Part shown: piece by piece, positions 25,661 to 37,169 of the stretch
How positions within the stretch are numbered: the stretch's first letter is position 1
Layout of the letters: each line of letters starts with the position of its first letter
Assembly: GCF_019399895.1 (NCBI RefSeq)
Contig: NC_091868.1
Span: 7,503,593 to 7,567,592, forward strand
Source of the DNA: Cardiocondyla obscurior
Lineage: Eukaryota > Arthropoda > Insecta > Hymenoptera > Formicidae
Direction of reading: 5' to 3'
DNA: 64,000 bases
The notes under the pieces: model-generated
The model's input: only the letters and a program-made list of their open reading frames with translations
Databases searched by the model: none
Told to the model about the DNA's origin: nothing
Translations under genes and position numbers: made by a program

Positions 25661-28600
25661 CTTAAAAAAAAGTTCACATGCATAATTAAAATAATGAAAA
25701 CTGAGCTGACGTAAAATGAGCCAAGCAAAAATCAATTCGGCTCGATCTAGCCTAGCTTTTTTAAAAATAAAATAAGGGAGAAAAAATCATATTTATACGT
25801 ACATATACACGTACGAATTATCTTCGCGTAAGAAATAATCTAGAAAAGTGAGAAAGCAATAGGTGCCAGCCGTCGTTTAGATTGCTTTCCGCCCATTGTC
25901 TCTTAATTGAAAATCAGTTTTTAGTAGGTCGCGCGTCCCGGTGAATAAACATGCCGTCCTTCTTGCGCGATCCGCGCTCGCTTACACGCTCGAAACGATA
26001 ATAATTGCATTTGCACGGTAATGGACGAGACCGCGGTGGCGCGTGTTTTTCGCCGACGGGAAAAAAGCGTGCCGCGGCCGCGTTCGCAGGTACGACGCGA
26101 GCGGCGGCGCGGTCCGCGACGCGACAAAGAATGCGACAACGCTCGTAGAGAAGCGATAGTCCACGCTGGAATTTACGTCCACCCCGTCGAGGACCTATAG
26201 CGCCGGTGGGAGGCCGGGCCATTGAAAATAACATTATAACTCGCGCGCCGGTAATAACGATAACGAACATGAAACGCGGTATTGCGAGCGGGCCCGCGGT
26301 TTTCAGTACGCTCACGCTTTTCCACGAACGGACGTCCAGAACGGCCTGGCGCATTCCCGTTTCGCCTTAATCGAAATATAATTGTGCTCATTCGCCGAAC
26401 GCAGTTTATGGAGCTCTTTATAGAGTCCTATAGTTACCGTGTCATTTAATAAGCGAAGGGAAAGCGACTATCGACGTCCATTGAACGTTAATCTGCCGTG
26501 CGCAGGAGTGCGCGGCTCAATATACATAGAATAGGTTTTCTCTTAATGACGGCCGACGGTGCGGCAGAATAGCTGGCCGGCGATCTAAAACAGGTGGTTT
26601 ATTAGCTTTCGCTCGTAATAAGAATGGTACGAGAATAGTATCGCGTCATTAAACGAAGACAAAAATGTTAATAAAAACGAAAAGGCGGACTAGATTAAAT
26701 TAAATTCTGTAAGCTCGATGCAGCTCGAATTTTTAATTTTTAAAATCACGCAATTAGGACGTATATATTAATTAATATGAGAAACAAATTTATCAATGCG
26801 AAGTATTGTATTGAATCTCGACTCCCGCGGAGTTTGACAATGTTGAGAGGAACGTTGCGGAAGACGAAGACGGCGACGACGGTGGCCGCGTGCGTGAACG
26901 CAACCCGTTCGCCCATTAGGAGGGTATTTCACGGCACGTCACGTTTTATGCCGGCCACGTGACTCCCCGTGACACTGCCGAGTCGGGCCGGTGCCAGGTC
27001 GAAGGTTACCCGCGATTCGCCTCGAACCGTTCGGTCCATCCGTCCGTCAGTCGGTTTACCGTCCCGATCGACTTCATTTCGCGAGCACACGCTACTAAAT
27101 GACCGGTTGGCGGTGCCTTTTGAGATTTTCCCGCCGGGTGAGCGCAAATATACATTCGACGTCGAAGTCGCGCCGCGGACTATAAAATTGCGTCTGGCGT
27201 ACAGTAAACGGCGGAGCCTTCTTGTACAATAATCGAGAAAATAATCGTCATTTTTTCGCGAGAAAAAAAATTAAATTAAATGAATTACTCATTGCTTTAA
27301 AATAGACAACTATTCGAAAGTACGGGCGAGAAGAATACGGAGGTAGCGGTCGCAAGGCCAGAAATGTAACTGTAAATTAAGCACGACCCGGCCAGGGTCA
27401 CAGATCTCTTTTTGGGGAAATGACGCGCCGACACTTGAGATTATTCCGACTCTCGCGTAATGAGCGTGACGAATTCGAGCGTGTCGAATCCCGCGACGTG
27501 GCGTGTCGGCGCCGAGTCGTCCACCGAACGTTCGAAGCTCGATCGTCCACAGTGTAAAGAATATAGTGCTTACTCAGCTGGACGGCCCGGCGAATGCCAC
27601 AGTTTTATATCCCGTCGTGATTTACGCGCCGGAGACTGACGCACGGACGTGATGCGCGAGGCCCAGAACGATATATTCTAATTTGGTTAAAGGAGTTTAG
27701 TAAGCGGTAGTAGTAACGGGTGAGAAACGCGAAGGGGAACGAAGAAGAGGATCGAGGAACTGCGGACGCAGCGGGGGTGCGTGCCGGCCTTTTAACGACT
27801 CATTTGCGTCTCCTGGGAATTTTACGAGCCGTCTGATCGATTATTTTATTTTATTTTCGACTCCCTCGCGCGCTCGCGTTCTTGATCCCCCGGTCCCCCC
27901 ATTTCCCCTCTCCCCGTCGTCGCTTCGGGAAGGGAGGGGTCTCCTCGTTTTATCGGCGTATCGCATTTCTTGCGCAATATCTCAAGATCCCGGGATCTAC
28001 GGGCGCCCCGATCGGATTACGGGAAACGTTCTCACCGCGGGAGTAGCCGGAAAATAAGAGCGAGTGGTCCGTGAGACTGTTCAGGTGGACGTCGTCCAAT
28101 CTTTGTCCTCTCTTCTCATTCCCGCCCTCGAGATTCCCAACCAGATATTTAACGTGGTGATTTAGCGTCGTTCGAAGACCCCTTTCTCCCGAGGAACCGT
28201 AAGATTTAATATCAACCAAGGCTGCGAGATTATTTAGCTCTGATTTTTGGCGCCGGAGACCCTCATTTTTTCAAAGTTACATATTCTATTTAGTTTAGTA
28301 TTGAAAAGAATAGCTGTCACACGATGATCGTTAATAACTAAAACGTATCGTGCCGTAAGATATTAAAACGGGCACGTTTTAATTGAGCTGGGCATATCCG
28401 TGGCTTGTTTAATTTAATTATTAGCGATCGAGGAGTGCTATCGACTTCACCGGAGATTAATATAATGACGACTCACGCGGACGAGCGATCCATCATCAGT
28501 CGCGATCGCCTCGGCACGTAATTTTTGTCCCGGGTGCCACGAGTCACCTCGCGAGCCCGGAACCTTCGTAGATTATGCGCGGATGGCAAACGCAAGTGAA

Positions 28601-29129
28601 GCGCGCAGTTCGCAAGGATACTTGCTCCGCGCGTTCGTCCAGAAACCCGCGAGTAATACCCGAATCGTCCATTGGCGTGGACGCCTTGCTCTTACGTGCG
28701 TTATTACATAGTTAGCTCTATCTTCGGCGCGAGCCATAAATCACGAGGTGCGATCCCTCGGCGCTAACGGTGCTTCGAAAAATTGCGCGGACGTGCGCGC
28801 GCGACCGGTTGCGCGGCTCACGAAAAATCGTTACTTCGAACTCATCAGCGATCTCGCTCGTGCAACACGTGAGAACGGTGACTCTAATTGCGCAAATTAT
28901 GCTGCCTTTGTGCGACCGCCACGGATTATTAATATTCTCGTAATTATGTATTGCGTCTACGGACGAGCGCTCTCGCCGCAAAGAACGTATCCGTAAACAA
29001 AAATGCGGTGAAACCGGCGATTTGTGTCGCGTACCCGCGCGCGGGTAATAAAGGCACGTCGAGAGACAGGTGACACGCCGATACGAATTTTTCGAAGCGA
29101 TTGCTCCCCTCTGAAAAAGACGGAACCGT

Positions 29130-29165
29130 GAAAGAAAGAGAGAAAGAGAGAGAGAAAAAAAACGA
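29130..29165. repeat. GA-rich tract
   Basis: GAAA and GAGA units ending in an A run; a microsatellite with potential GAGAG-type binding sites. Confidence 0.75.
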
Positions 29166-30456
29166 GAAGCAAGTTTACGTCACTGTCGGTGCGCGCCAGT
29201 TGTATGCAAATAGGACGCGATAAAAATTGATCAACGTCAGCCACCCGATGAATCTTCGAAGCCAATCAGCGTGTCTCATTAACCCCCGCCCCCGTCGAAC
29301 AGTGCCCGTCAGTTTCGAGGCGAGGCGTCCCGCTGCTCCGGGTACGAACGGCCGAGCGGTGCGCCATCCGCGCGGCGTGTCGCAGAGCGTGAGAATCACT
29401 GCATCCCAATTGATCTTAGGGTCAATGAAGCTGTTGAATGATGACCACTGACAGGTGCATTCACAGGATTGCGCATAATACCGCGCAAGAGTTGCCTACG
29501 AGTTTTCAGCCGTGCCTGTCCGTTCCCTCCGCGCTCGCTCGCCTTCTCTCTTCTCTATTACCCTCTCCGGGCCGCAGCGCCTGAGCGCGCCGTCCTGGGC
29601 ACCGTCTCCCTCGCCTGCTCGCAACACTCTCCTTCCGCCTCCTTCTTCCCCTCCGTCCCTCTTCTTAGCGCACCCTCTCCATCAAAGAGCCTACCTCCAC
29701 AACGAGGAGAAAACGAGCGGGCGCATATGTATGCCCGCATTATCCGTGCAGCCGCGCCGCGATCGCTAATTGTCCATAGAAATCGAAACTGCGTTCCCGC
29801 GAGTCACGCTCGCGGCTAGCCCCGTCGTCCTCGGGTCCTGGCCGTCCGGCTCGCCTTTTGTTCGTAGCGAATTCCCAACCCTTCCATCTCCGCGTCATTC
29901 CAAACGGTCCGCCGATCGTCGGCGATGCGAAGGTTCCGCGCGATCGACAAATCGCACGTCTGTCTCTATCGCGCCGGGCGCTCGTAATTGATTTATCAGC
30001 GTCTCGGTGTTGAGCGTACGCTGGTGCGTTTTGCGCTGCCCCTTTATATTCCGGTTGTTAAAGGCGCTAAGTTAACGAGCAGCCACCCCTCGTTCGACAC
30101 CACCAGTGCTGGCGCAAACGTACGCGCGTTTAAAGCTTAAGTGGTACAAAGCTGTCCGCGATTGACGCTACGTTCGCACCCGCCGAGCGTTCGCGCACCG
30201 GTAAATGCAGCCGATTCATCATGGAATCATTCGCGTCGGGGGAATTCATTTATATTAATGAATGACTTATTAATCACGGCCCGAGAGCCGGCTGCGTTGA
30301 GATGCGCGCCCGGGTCGACCGTGGCGTTCTTCGCGGAATATCAATTATTGTTCTCGTACAACCGCGTGAATGTTAGGACGAAAGAAAACGCGAAAGTCGG
30401 TCCACGTGTTCAAATCACCGATAGTTCCGATTCCGATCTGTTTTGCGCGCAACAAG

Positions 30457-30492
30457 CAAAAGAAAAAAAAAAAAAAAGAAAAAAAAAAAAAA
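30457..30492. repeat. A-rich tract
   Basis: A15 and A14 runs separated by single G residues. Low complexity with no gene signal. Confidence 0.9.
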
Positions 30493-33400
30493 TCGCTATC
30501 GGCAAAACGACGTAAGTAACGTTGTGTAATGAGTGTTAAAAATCAGACACGTGAAATTGATTTATACTTTGGGCCGTCTCGCAAATTTGATTTGACAGCC
30601 TCCTCTCCTCGAGTCCCGTTGCAACAATATTCGTGACGCCGAGATATGATACCGCGAAGTGACGTGGGCATCGCTCAAGACGAAGTAGAGATAACGAGAA
30701 TTTTTTTTGGCGAACCGTATTATATATCAGGTACAAGGATCTTTGCGGGATTTAACTACGTGACCCCCGCCACGGACTTAGAGGCGAAACGCGTCTGTCT
30801 GTCTATCGATGGCTTCGACATCGGTTCATCGGAGGTTGATTAACTCCCGATACAGCGTGAGAAATCGACTCAAGACCAGATGCTCGCCGTAATGTGATAC
30901 GCGTACACGCCAAGTTTGCGCGCTTTTCCACTTCCGAGACGTGCGAGCTTCGCGGTATAAACTCGCGCGGATAATTTATCAGGCGCGCGGAAACGTTGCA
31001 CGGCGGGCCGTAAAATCACCGGCTCGCGTATAAATTTAGGAACGTCAATAAACGTCGGCTAAATGTCACCTGGCGATACCAGTCGCCTAAAGCGCGATCG
31101 ATCGAGTTTCAAGGACGGGCGATTTATGATACTGTAATATGCTGCTCGAGCGCGAGACGGCCGGACGAACGAATCCTTCTTCTTCGAGAGATAAAAGGAA
31201 CATCGTGCTGCGGGCTTACGAGCAGCTGTCGGCGCGCTGATGACGCGGAGAGCGAGAAAGATGTTTTCGATCGCGCAGCCGTCGCGGTGGTCAAATTGTA
31301 ATGGACCGCAATTATCCGTACGTCCATTCACGGTGCCTCGGTCTAAAGAGACCTCATTATGCACACTGCTCCTGGCAGCGGAGCGAGAAAAGGGTTGCCA
31401 TGAATTACTACTCGGAGCGCGAGGGGTTGACCGCTTTATACAACCGGGAGCTGATTAACGGTGCCCCGGGACACTAACGATCTCGCGTTACCGAGATATA
31501 AATGATGATATTAACAATCTTATAAACCGCATCGTGGGAGTCGGTCGAAGGTGAAACGCCGTTACTGGCCGGAGTAATTAAGATCTTAATTAGGTATTCA
31601 TTCGTGTACGTGAGCGCGGCTCAATCTTCTATTCCTCGGCCAGCCGGTCGGCCTGTCCGTCTGCCTTAAACGCATCGACGTCGATGACACGCTAAAAGTT
31701 TCATAAATCTGTGATCATCTCGACGCGTCCGCGGTAAATTGCGTCCGTGTCGTGCGCATGAATTCCCTCGGCAATTTAGTTACTGATTTGCTCAAAGGTA
31801 ATATCTCCCCGAGAATCTCGCGGCGACTCTCATTTTTTTTTCCCTCCGTGCTCAATTTCTGAGTTTGGGAATATTCAAGAGTATTTTAACGTCCAAGTGT
31901 ACAGATTGTAAGCGTGCCTTGACGATTTGCGGGCATCGCGTTGACACCATTTGACCCTGCGAATTTATTAGCCCAATAAAATAAATTTCCGATACGTAAA
32001 GATTCGCGTGCGATAAATTGGAATACGGATTTTTATCTCTCCCTTCGGGAACGCGCGAGGAATTTCGACGAGTCGATTGTCCGGCTAACAATACGACGAA
32101 TTCGAGGGCGGTAATTTCGTGCACCAGGCGCCGAAACGTCGGGGTAATTAAAATATTTAGACGGGCGCGAGGATAGCACGAGTACGTGAAAGCCTGCGAG
32201 AACTCCTCGTAGCAGGCCGGACAATAAAGTACGAGCCGGAATGCCGCTCGATCGTATCACCGCGACTTTTATGCTTCCTTATGTCGACCACCGCGGTGGC
32301 CACGCGGAACGTCATGGCGCTCGACGTCTCGTAAACAAGCCAATCCGAGTCCAGCAGTCGGCTTTATTCATACGGGATAGAGACACTTTAGGGGTAATGC
32401 GATACCCAGGGGCCCAGGGCAAAATCGAGATCAATGTCCATCTCTCGGGAGCTCGACTAGCGGGAGGTCCCGGTAGCGTAAACGAGGGAGCACGACGTCG
32501 CGGTGTTTCGTACGCTTAGAGAGAACGGCGCAGAGCGAAATCTTGCCGTATACAGCCGATATAAATATTTTCAATCGCGTGCATATCTTTTACCGCGGAT
32601 TCTGATTTAGCGCTTGATCGTCCTCCAAGCCGTGAAATGCACGATAAGTGCTACCTGTATTTCTGCAGCTTGCCGAATATGCGACGCGTATACAATAGCG
32701 ATAGCGAACGGCCGCGGCGAACACGAGAAAAGTGACATAGGTGCTGCCGGAGGCGTGGCCGCGTGGCCGCGTGTGTGAATTTGATGTTTGAGTTCCTCGT
32801 ACGAGCACCTGGTCGTTACCTCTGTTCGTCTCATCGGCCACGCTTGACTGACGGCTCCAAAGGATAAAACGTACATAAACACAGATAGCCGCGACTCGCG
32901 CAACCTCGCGTAGCATGCAATTCATCTCCTCCACGCGGGTAATCACTAGCGCGCCGATGAAATTCAATTTCCGTCACTTCCATGGAAGACGCGTATTCTG
33001 AATCGCGTTCATTAGGCACGTCGTTCCCAACCCCTTGTCCGTCGCGTGACGGGGCAGAAGATAAGGAAGAGGCAAGGGGTGCGATGCTGCCTGATGTTAA
33101 TAAAAGGATACATTGACGCTCGCGCTATCAGATCGTTGGGAAAAGGGCACGCATTGCTTCTCGGAACGCGCCATGTCTCTTTAGCGCATCGGATAGACGA
33201 GAGAAGATAAAAGGGAGCGATATTACTCTAATTATCACAGTTGGAAGCCACTCTTAATGGCGTAGTGCTAACAATTTTTTAATCTAATATACATTTAATA
33301 TTTTTTTAAATTATAGAAATCTAGGAATACTTGTTTATTTATTTAATTTTTTTTTTTTTTGTTTTAGAACATGTAAGGTAATATTTTACTTTACAAATTC

Positions 33401-35063
33401 ATCTTAAATTAATCTTTTAAATCTTTTCAAATATTTTTGAATTATGTAAAATTTCTATAAATAAACTTGATGTGAGGATAGAGATAAAAGTAGAGATTCT
33501 CAAGTTTCCGTAGGATAAAATATTTTTCGTGGAAATCTTGGAAATTCTGACTACGTGGTAGGCATCGCCAGCTCGTTTTTATAAACCGATATTAAAATAT
33601 ACATGAAAAAAAATCACTGAAAAGAACGATAGCAAAATTTATTTCGCATTCTACGTCGTCGTAGTTTTAACGACCCTCGTCACTTGCCGGGGATAGGAAA
33701 ACGAGAAATACGGAGGAGATAGGGCATACGTTAGGGAAGCTAGATGAGGCTCGCTTGCCTGTGATTCGTAAGTAGCGATTATCGGAGTAACGCGAAGAGT
33801 CGTTAATTATCGTCGGCTCTCGCTTCTCTCCCTGGCCGTCGCGGGGCCTCGCTTTTAATTGCGCCACGACCCATTTCACCGACAGGTGTTTAGAGCCGTA
33901 ATGGGCAATCGAGCCAATGGAGTCGGACTTACGAGCTGCGAGAAGTGCGCGATAACGCTCTGAAGAGTCCGGTCGGAAGAATGCGAGAACGCGCGAGCAG
34001 GGCGCTCGAGAGCGGGCTCCTCGTACGCAAGAACCTGTAATGGGACATAACTGTTTTGCCGTCGTGAAATCTGTTATTGTTTATTAAGAATTGCTTTTTG
34101 CCTGGGCTACGTGCGCGAGCACGTACCGGCCTCTGGTTAATGGAGAAAGAGAATTGAACGTCATGCGGCTCGGCACACGTAGACGCGGCGATTAAGACTC
34201 GCGCGGAGCGTTCCCATCTTTGAGACTTCCGTCGTATTCGAGTTACGTCACTTCCCGTTCCGCGACGCGGAATTAAATATACGTTTTCTACAAATTCTTA
34301 AAATAACGTTTCTATTAAGTTTGATTAACGTGTTCCTGAAACGGGTGAGTTCTACACGTATTTTTGCAAAGCCACTCGGGTGTAATGTATTAATTCGATC
34401 TGTTTGCTGGACCGTAAATTTTAAATGGCAATTGGCTCGTTTCTAAAATCGAATCTTTCGTAATTTCGACAGGGATCGATGTACTACAAGCGCGAATTGA
34501 TCCAAGCATCGGGGTCGCGCGTGGGTGTGCGATCTTTTGAGCGAAGCCGCACCGGAGATTATCTCCATTATTTTGCTCTATCGCGCACGATCCTAAGATC
34601 TCACCCCGAGATATGATCGCGAGCGCGAGCGATCGAGCATCTTTGCTCGCGCGCGGCGCGGAGGAGGGCAGGGTCTAACCATTCCATTACGATTTTGCGA
34701 GTACAGGTCGTGCTGTATCCTTTTCTGTATTATACTCTCTTCTACCTGTCCCTCATGAATAATAGCACTCTCGACGTCGCGATCCTCATGGATCGCTCTG
34801 CGATCGAACGTTTCTGTGGTTCACTGTGGTCGTTTAGGTAATCAAACTTTGCCCCGAGATCGAATCACTTTTTAAATACCAACAGATAATTAATGAGACT
34901 CAACTTTTTGTATTTATTAATTCCTTTCTTCTATTAAAAAAATTAAAATGGTGTGGCGCGTGAATTAGCTGTTAATTCTAGCTGTTAATATATTCTTTTA
35001 CAACGCGTTAAACTCCGTAAGGGTGAGACGTGCGAGGGGAGCGCGGGAGCAGTAGGGAGATAG

Positions 35064-35144
35064 GTGGTGGGGAAGCGAGCGGTAGGCGGCTAGCGGTGAG
35101 CTCGAGCCGCCTACCGCTCGCACGTACGTGACTTCCCCTACCAC
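35064..35144. other. Long GC-rich inverted repeat (hairpin)
   Basis: Inner arms 35075-35091 and 35105-35121 are perfect 17-bp reverse complements around a 13-base loop. Further out, 35064-35074 pairs with 35133-35144 (11 bp with one bulged T). The two helices are separated by an 11-base one-sided bulge (35122-35132) that contains the palindrome ACGTACGT. This is by far the longest perfect short-loop hairpin I found. It lies about 170 bases upstream of a consensus splice donor. The large bulge is atypical for a microRNA precursor and I recognise no known mature microRNA in it. Confidence 0.85.
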
Positions 35145-35313
35145 ACTCATCCGGCACAGGTAGACCACGCAGCACGTATAGTTAAAAGAGCACGCGGTCG
35201 CACCGGAAGTAAGGTGATAATTCGTTCTACGGAGACATATTCCGGCACGAATCGCTTCTTCCACTCTTCTCTTCACACGGATAATACGGGCGAACAGTTC
35301 CCGTCCTTTTAAA

Positions 35314-35319
35314 GTAAGT
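35314..35319 (+). other. Consensus splice donor upstream of the modules
   Basis: AAA followed by GTAAGT, a consensus donor, then AT-rich sequence. The next strong acceptor downstream (CTGTTTCAG) ends at 35664 and would define a 351-nt intron. The preceding exon would run upstream to an unknown start, possibly including the hairpin. The CTTTTAAAGTAAG context resembles the donors at 25638 and 36519, which supports relatedness. Transcription is not demonstrated. Confidence 0.4.
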
Positions 35320-35664
35320 TAAATCCCCGTTTATGTATCATACGCACATCGGGGCGGGTTATCTCAGCTCTCGTCTTAGCTCGTCGAACGATCTAGATCC
35401 TCTTCGGGATCAAGCTCCGAGCAATCCGATCGAAAATGTGTTTTTCTGTATTAGGGATAGAACTGGGAATAGAATATTCGGTATAAATTCCATCGTGCGA
35501 CGCGTATCGGTGTGAAGCGGGCGAGGGTGAGTGAGCAGCGGTCGCGACACAAAACATCGCGCGGTGTGCACGTGATAACATTGAGCGTGCTGGTAGTCGG
35601 TCGAGCACACAGTTAGGACGCAGCGACAAATATCATTTAATAATCGTACTCGTTTCTGTTTCAG

Positions 35665-35757
35665 ATGAGAAGCTGGAGTACCGCATCCCATCCCCGACGT
35701 CCTGAGAGGAGGAGGAGGCCTCGGAAAGGCATCGGGCACCGACGCAGTAACTGGAAG
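35665..35757 (+). repeat. Exon-like module copy 0
   Basis: The segment is 93 nt, follows a strong acceptor (CTGTTTCAG) and precedes GTGAAG. It contains CGACGTCC, GAGAGGAGGAGG and a final stretch of about 27 nt that matches copy 1 at about 19 positions, including ATC, GCA and AACT. It opens with an ATG frame of 31 Arg-rich codons (MRSW...NWK) that would stop three codons into the next candidate exon. The purine-rich core looks like an exonic splicing enhancer (inference). Confidence 0.7.
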
Positions 35758-36063
35758 GTGAAGATCACACTTCAGTTTTACATAAAATTAATTGCATTGC
35801 TTTTTTAATGATAAAAAATTTTTTTTTGTAATTATTTAATTAATAAATAATTTAGAAACGTGTAAATAATTTTTTTTTAAGACTGATTTAATTTACAGCG
35901 TGTGACTAATTTCTATTTTGTATCTTTTTTCTGTTACAGAAATTATAGGGTCGTTTCCGCCGATATTAATCATCATACGAACCGCAGTCGGTTCGTCGGT
36001 CGTCTCGGGAGTGCCGGTAGTTATCGCGCGCTTTTTTTACGACTATCTATTTTCGGGAATACA

Positions 36064-36316
36064 TTCGCGAGTTTCCAGTGCGCGGAAGGATGACTCGACA
36101 CGTCCCATCTGAGAGGACGAGCAGGCCCGGGACGGGCATCTTGCATCGGCGGAGCAACTCTTAGGTAAGGATAAATTTTTTAAATAAAATGTTTATTGAA
36201 AAACTTTTACTTTTTTTTATTTATCTTATCAATTAATATACATGTCTATATTAATATTTTCTTTTTTATGTTACAGCCACCGGCAGAATTCCACAACTCC
36301 GCTGTATGCAGATTGG
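36064..36316 (+). repeat. Exon-intron module copy 1
   Basis: Tandem repeat copy consisting of TTCGCGAGTTTCCAG, an 86-nt exon-like part (36079-36164), an intron-like part (36165-36276, GTAAGG to TTACAG) and a 40-nt mini-exon (36277-36316, CCACCGGCAG...GATTGG) followed by GTAAGC. Copy 2 matches it throughout, including the intron ends and the ATGTCTATATTAATATTTTC segment before the acceptor. One frame runs across the splice from 36091 without a stop, but the equivalent frame in copy 2 ends in TAA before its donor. Confidence 0.85.
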
Positions 36317-36416
36317 GTAAGCCATTAACTTGTTTTCAGGATTTTCTTTTTCAGGCGTCGAAAAATAACGCGCGCAAGTAATCAATAATTTTCGGAAATG
36401 TAAAATCACGGTCGCG

Positions 36417-36660
36417 TTCGCGAGTTTCTAGTGCGCGGAAGGAGGACTCGTCACGACGTCCGAACTGAGAGGAGGAGCAGGCCCGGGGGGCATCGTGCAT
36501 CGGGGGAGCAGCTTTTAAGTAAATATAAATTTTTTAAATAAAATATTTTTTTTTTTTAATCATATAAATTAACTGCCATGTCTATATTAATATTTTCTCT
36601 TTTATGTTACAGTCACTGGCAGAAATCCACAAATCTGCTGAAGTTCATAAAAATTGGTGA
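36417..36660 (+). repeat. Exon-intron module copy 2
   Basis: Second close tandem copy, offset 353 bases from copy 1 at its start and 336 bases at the acceptor. Its parts are an 87-nt exon-like part (36432-36518) after TTTCTAG, an intron-like part (36519-36612, GTAAAT to TTACAG) and a 44-nt mini-exon (36613-36656) followed by GTGAGT. The first 23 bases of the intron differ from copy 1 at only about three positions. Its donor (AA followed by GTAAAT) is the weakest of the set. Confidence 0.85.
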
Positions 36661-37161
36661 GTCGCGTAATTTTTTTTTTTTGTACTTTGTAATTAGAACC
36701 TTGCGAAAAATAGCGAACGCGGAGTGTGCGCACGGGTTTTTTTCTAGTAACAATAAAATTATACAGCCGTTGGTACCTTGTAAACATTTTCAAAAATTTT
36801 TTAATCGTATTCATCGTTTAGAATTAATTTTACTTTTATTTCGTATACGTATACAAATGCGATTTTTATTTCTGATTGCGAAAATAATGTTTATACGCCA
36901 AACGGAATCACGATTCGCGAATCTGCACAATCTTACGGTTAGCAAGCGTGCTCTCGAATCGTCGGTAGAGGATTTAGTCGATTCGCTGTCATGCATCAGT
37001 GTATCGGCGCGTCGTCGAGGTCCGCGATATCTGCTTGGCAATCTCCCGACGATTTGTCAGCGCTCGACTGGCCATGTACCCGTCTTATCAAATATATATC
37101 GGACACTGCTTCTACCGTGTGTTTACTGCGGTGAGCTTTCGCGTATGCACGTGTGCGCGTG

Positions 37162-37169
37162 TATAAAAG
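37162..37169 (+). promoter_or_regulatory. Possible TATA box
   Basis: A perfect TATAAAAG octamer lies about 500 bases downstream of the last exon-like module. About 30 bases further is CAGCATT, only a loose initiator match. Random occurrence is likely at this length; it is listed because of its location. Confidence 0.15.

Larger units (their letters stand above)
25661..35060. other. Gene-free stretch between module copies
   Basis: No recognisable gene. If the module at 25.5 kb and those at 35.7-36.7 kb belong to one transcript, this would be its large intron. CpG-dense blocks lie at about 26000-26400, 27000-28200, 28450-30300 and 32200-33100. AT-rich islands lie at 26680-26790, 33260-33640 and 34860-35000. 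Simple repeats include a GA tract (29130-29165) and an A-rich tract (30457-30492). A TATAAAAT at 27181-27188 lacks a correctly spaced initiator. Open frames are short and unrecognisable. Confidence 0.5.
35665..36656 (+). ncRNA. Putative spliced non-coding RNA with triplicated exon modules
   Basis: Plus-strand chain of candidate exons: 35665-35757, one starting at 35940, 36079-36164, 36277-36316, 36432-36518 and 36613-36656. Candidate introns have GT and AG ends: 35758-35939, 36165-36276, 36317-36431 and 36519-36612, all 94-182 nt, a normal insect size. Three carry T-rich acceptors ending in GTTACAG. Exons are purine- and GC-rich and introns AT-rich, a sharp contrast that fits real splicing. 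Reading frames do not support a protein: joining 35757 to 35940 gives TAG within three codons, and the frames of the later copies are broken by TGA, TAG or TAA. The ends of the transcript are not visible. It could instead be a decayed coding gene or an untranscribed tandem repeat. Confidence 0.4.

Noticed and set aside
27181..27205. Core promoter with TATAAAAT and an ACAGT initiator-like motif
   Set aside because: The spacing of about 22 bases is shorter than the usual 28-32, and no transcript signal follows.
35064..35144. MicroRNA precursor
   Set aside because: The 17-bp perfect GC-rich stem with an 11-base one-sided bulge is atypical, and I recognise no known insect microRNA seed. Kept only as a hairpin.
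36317..36354. Short intron from GTAAGC to the nearby TTTTCAG or TTTTTCAG acceptors
   Set aside because: It would be only 23 or 38 nt long, too short for a functional intron. The TTTCTAG acceptor at 36431 gives a normal 115-nt intron instead.
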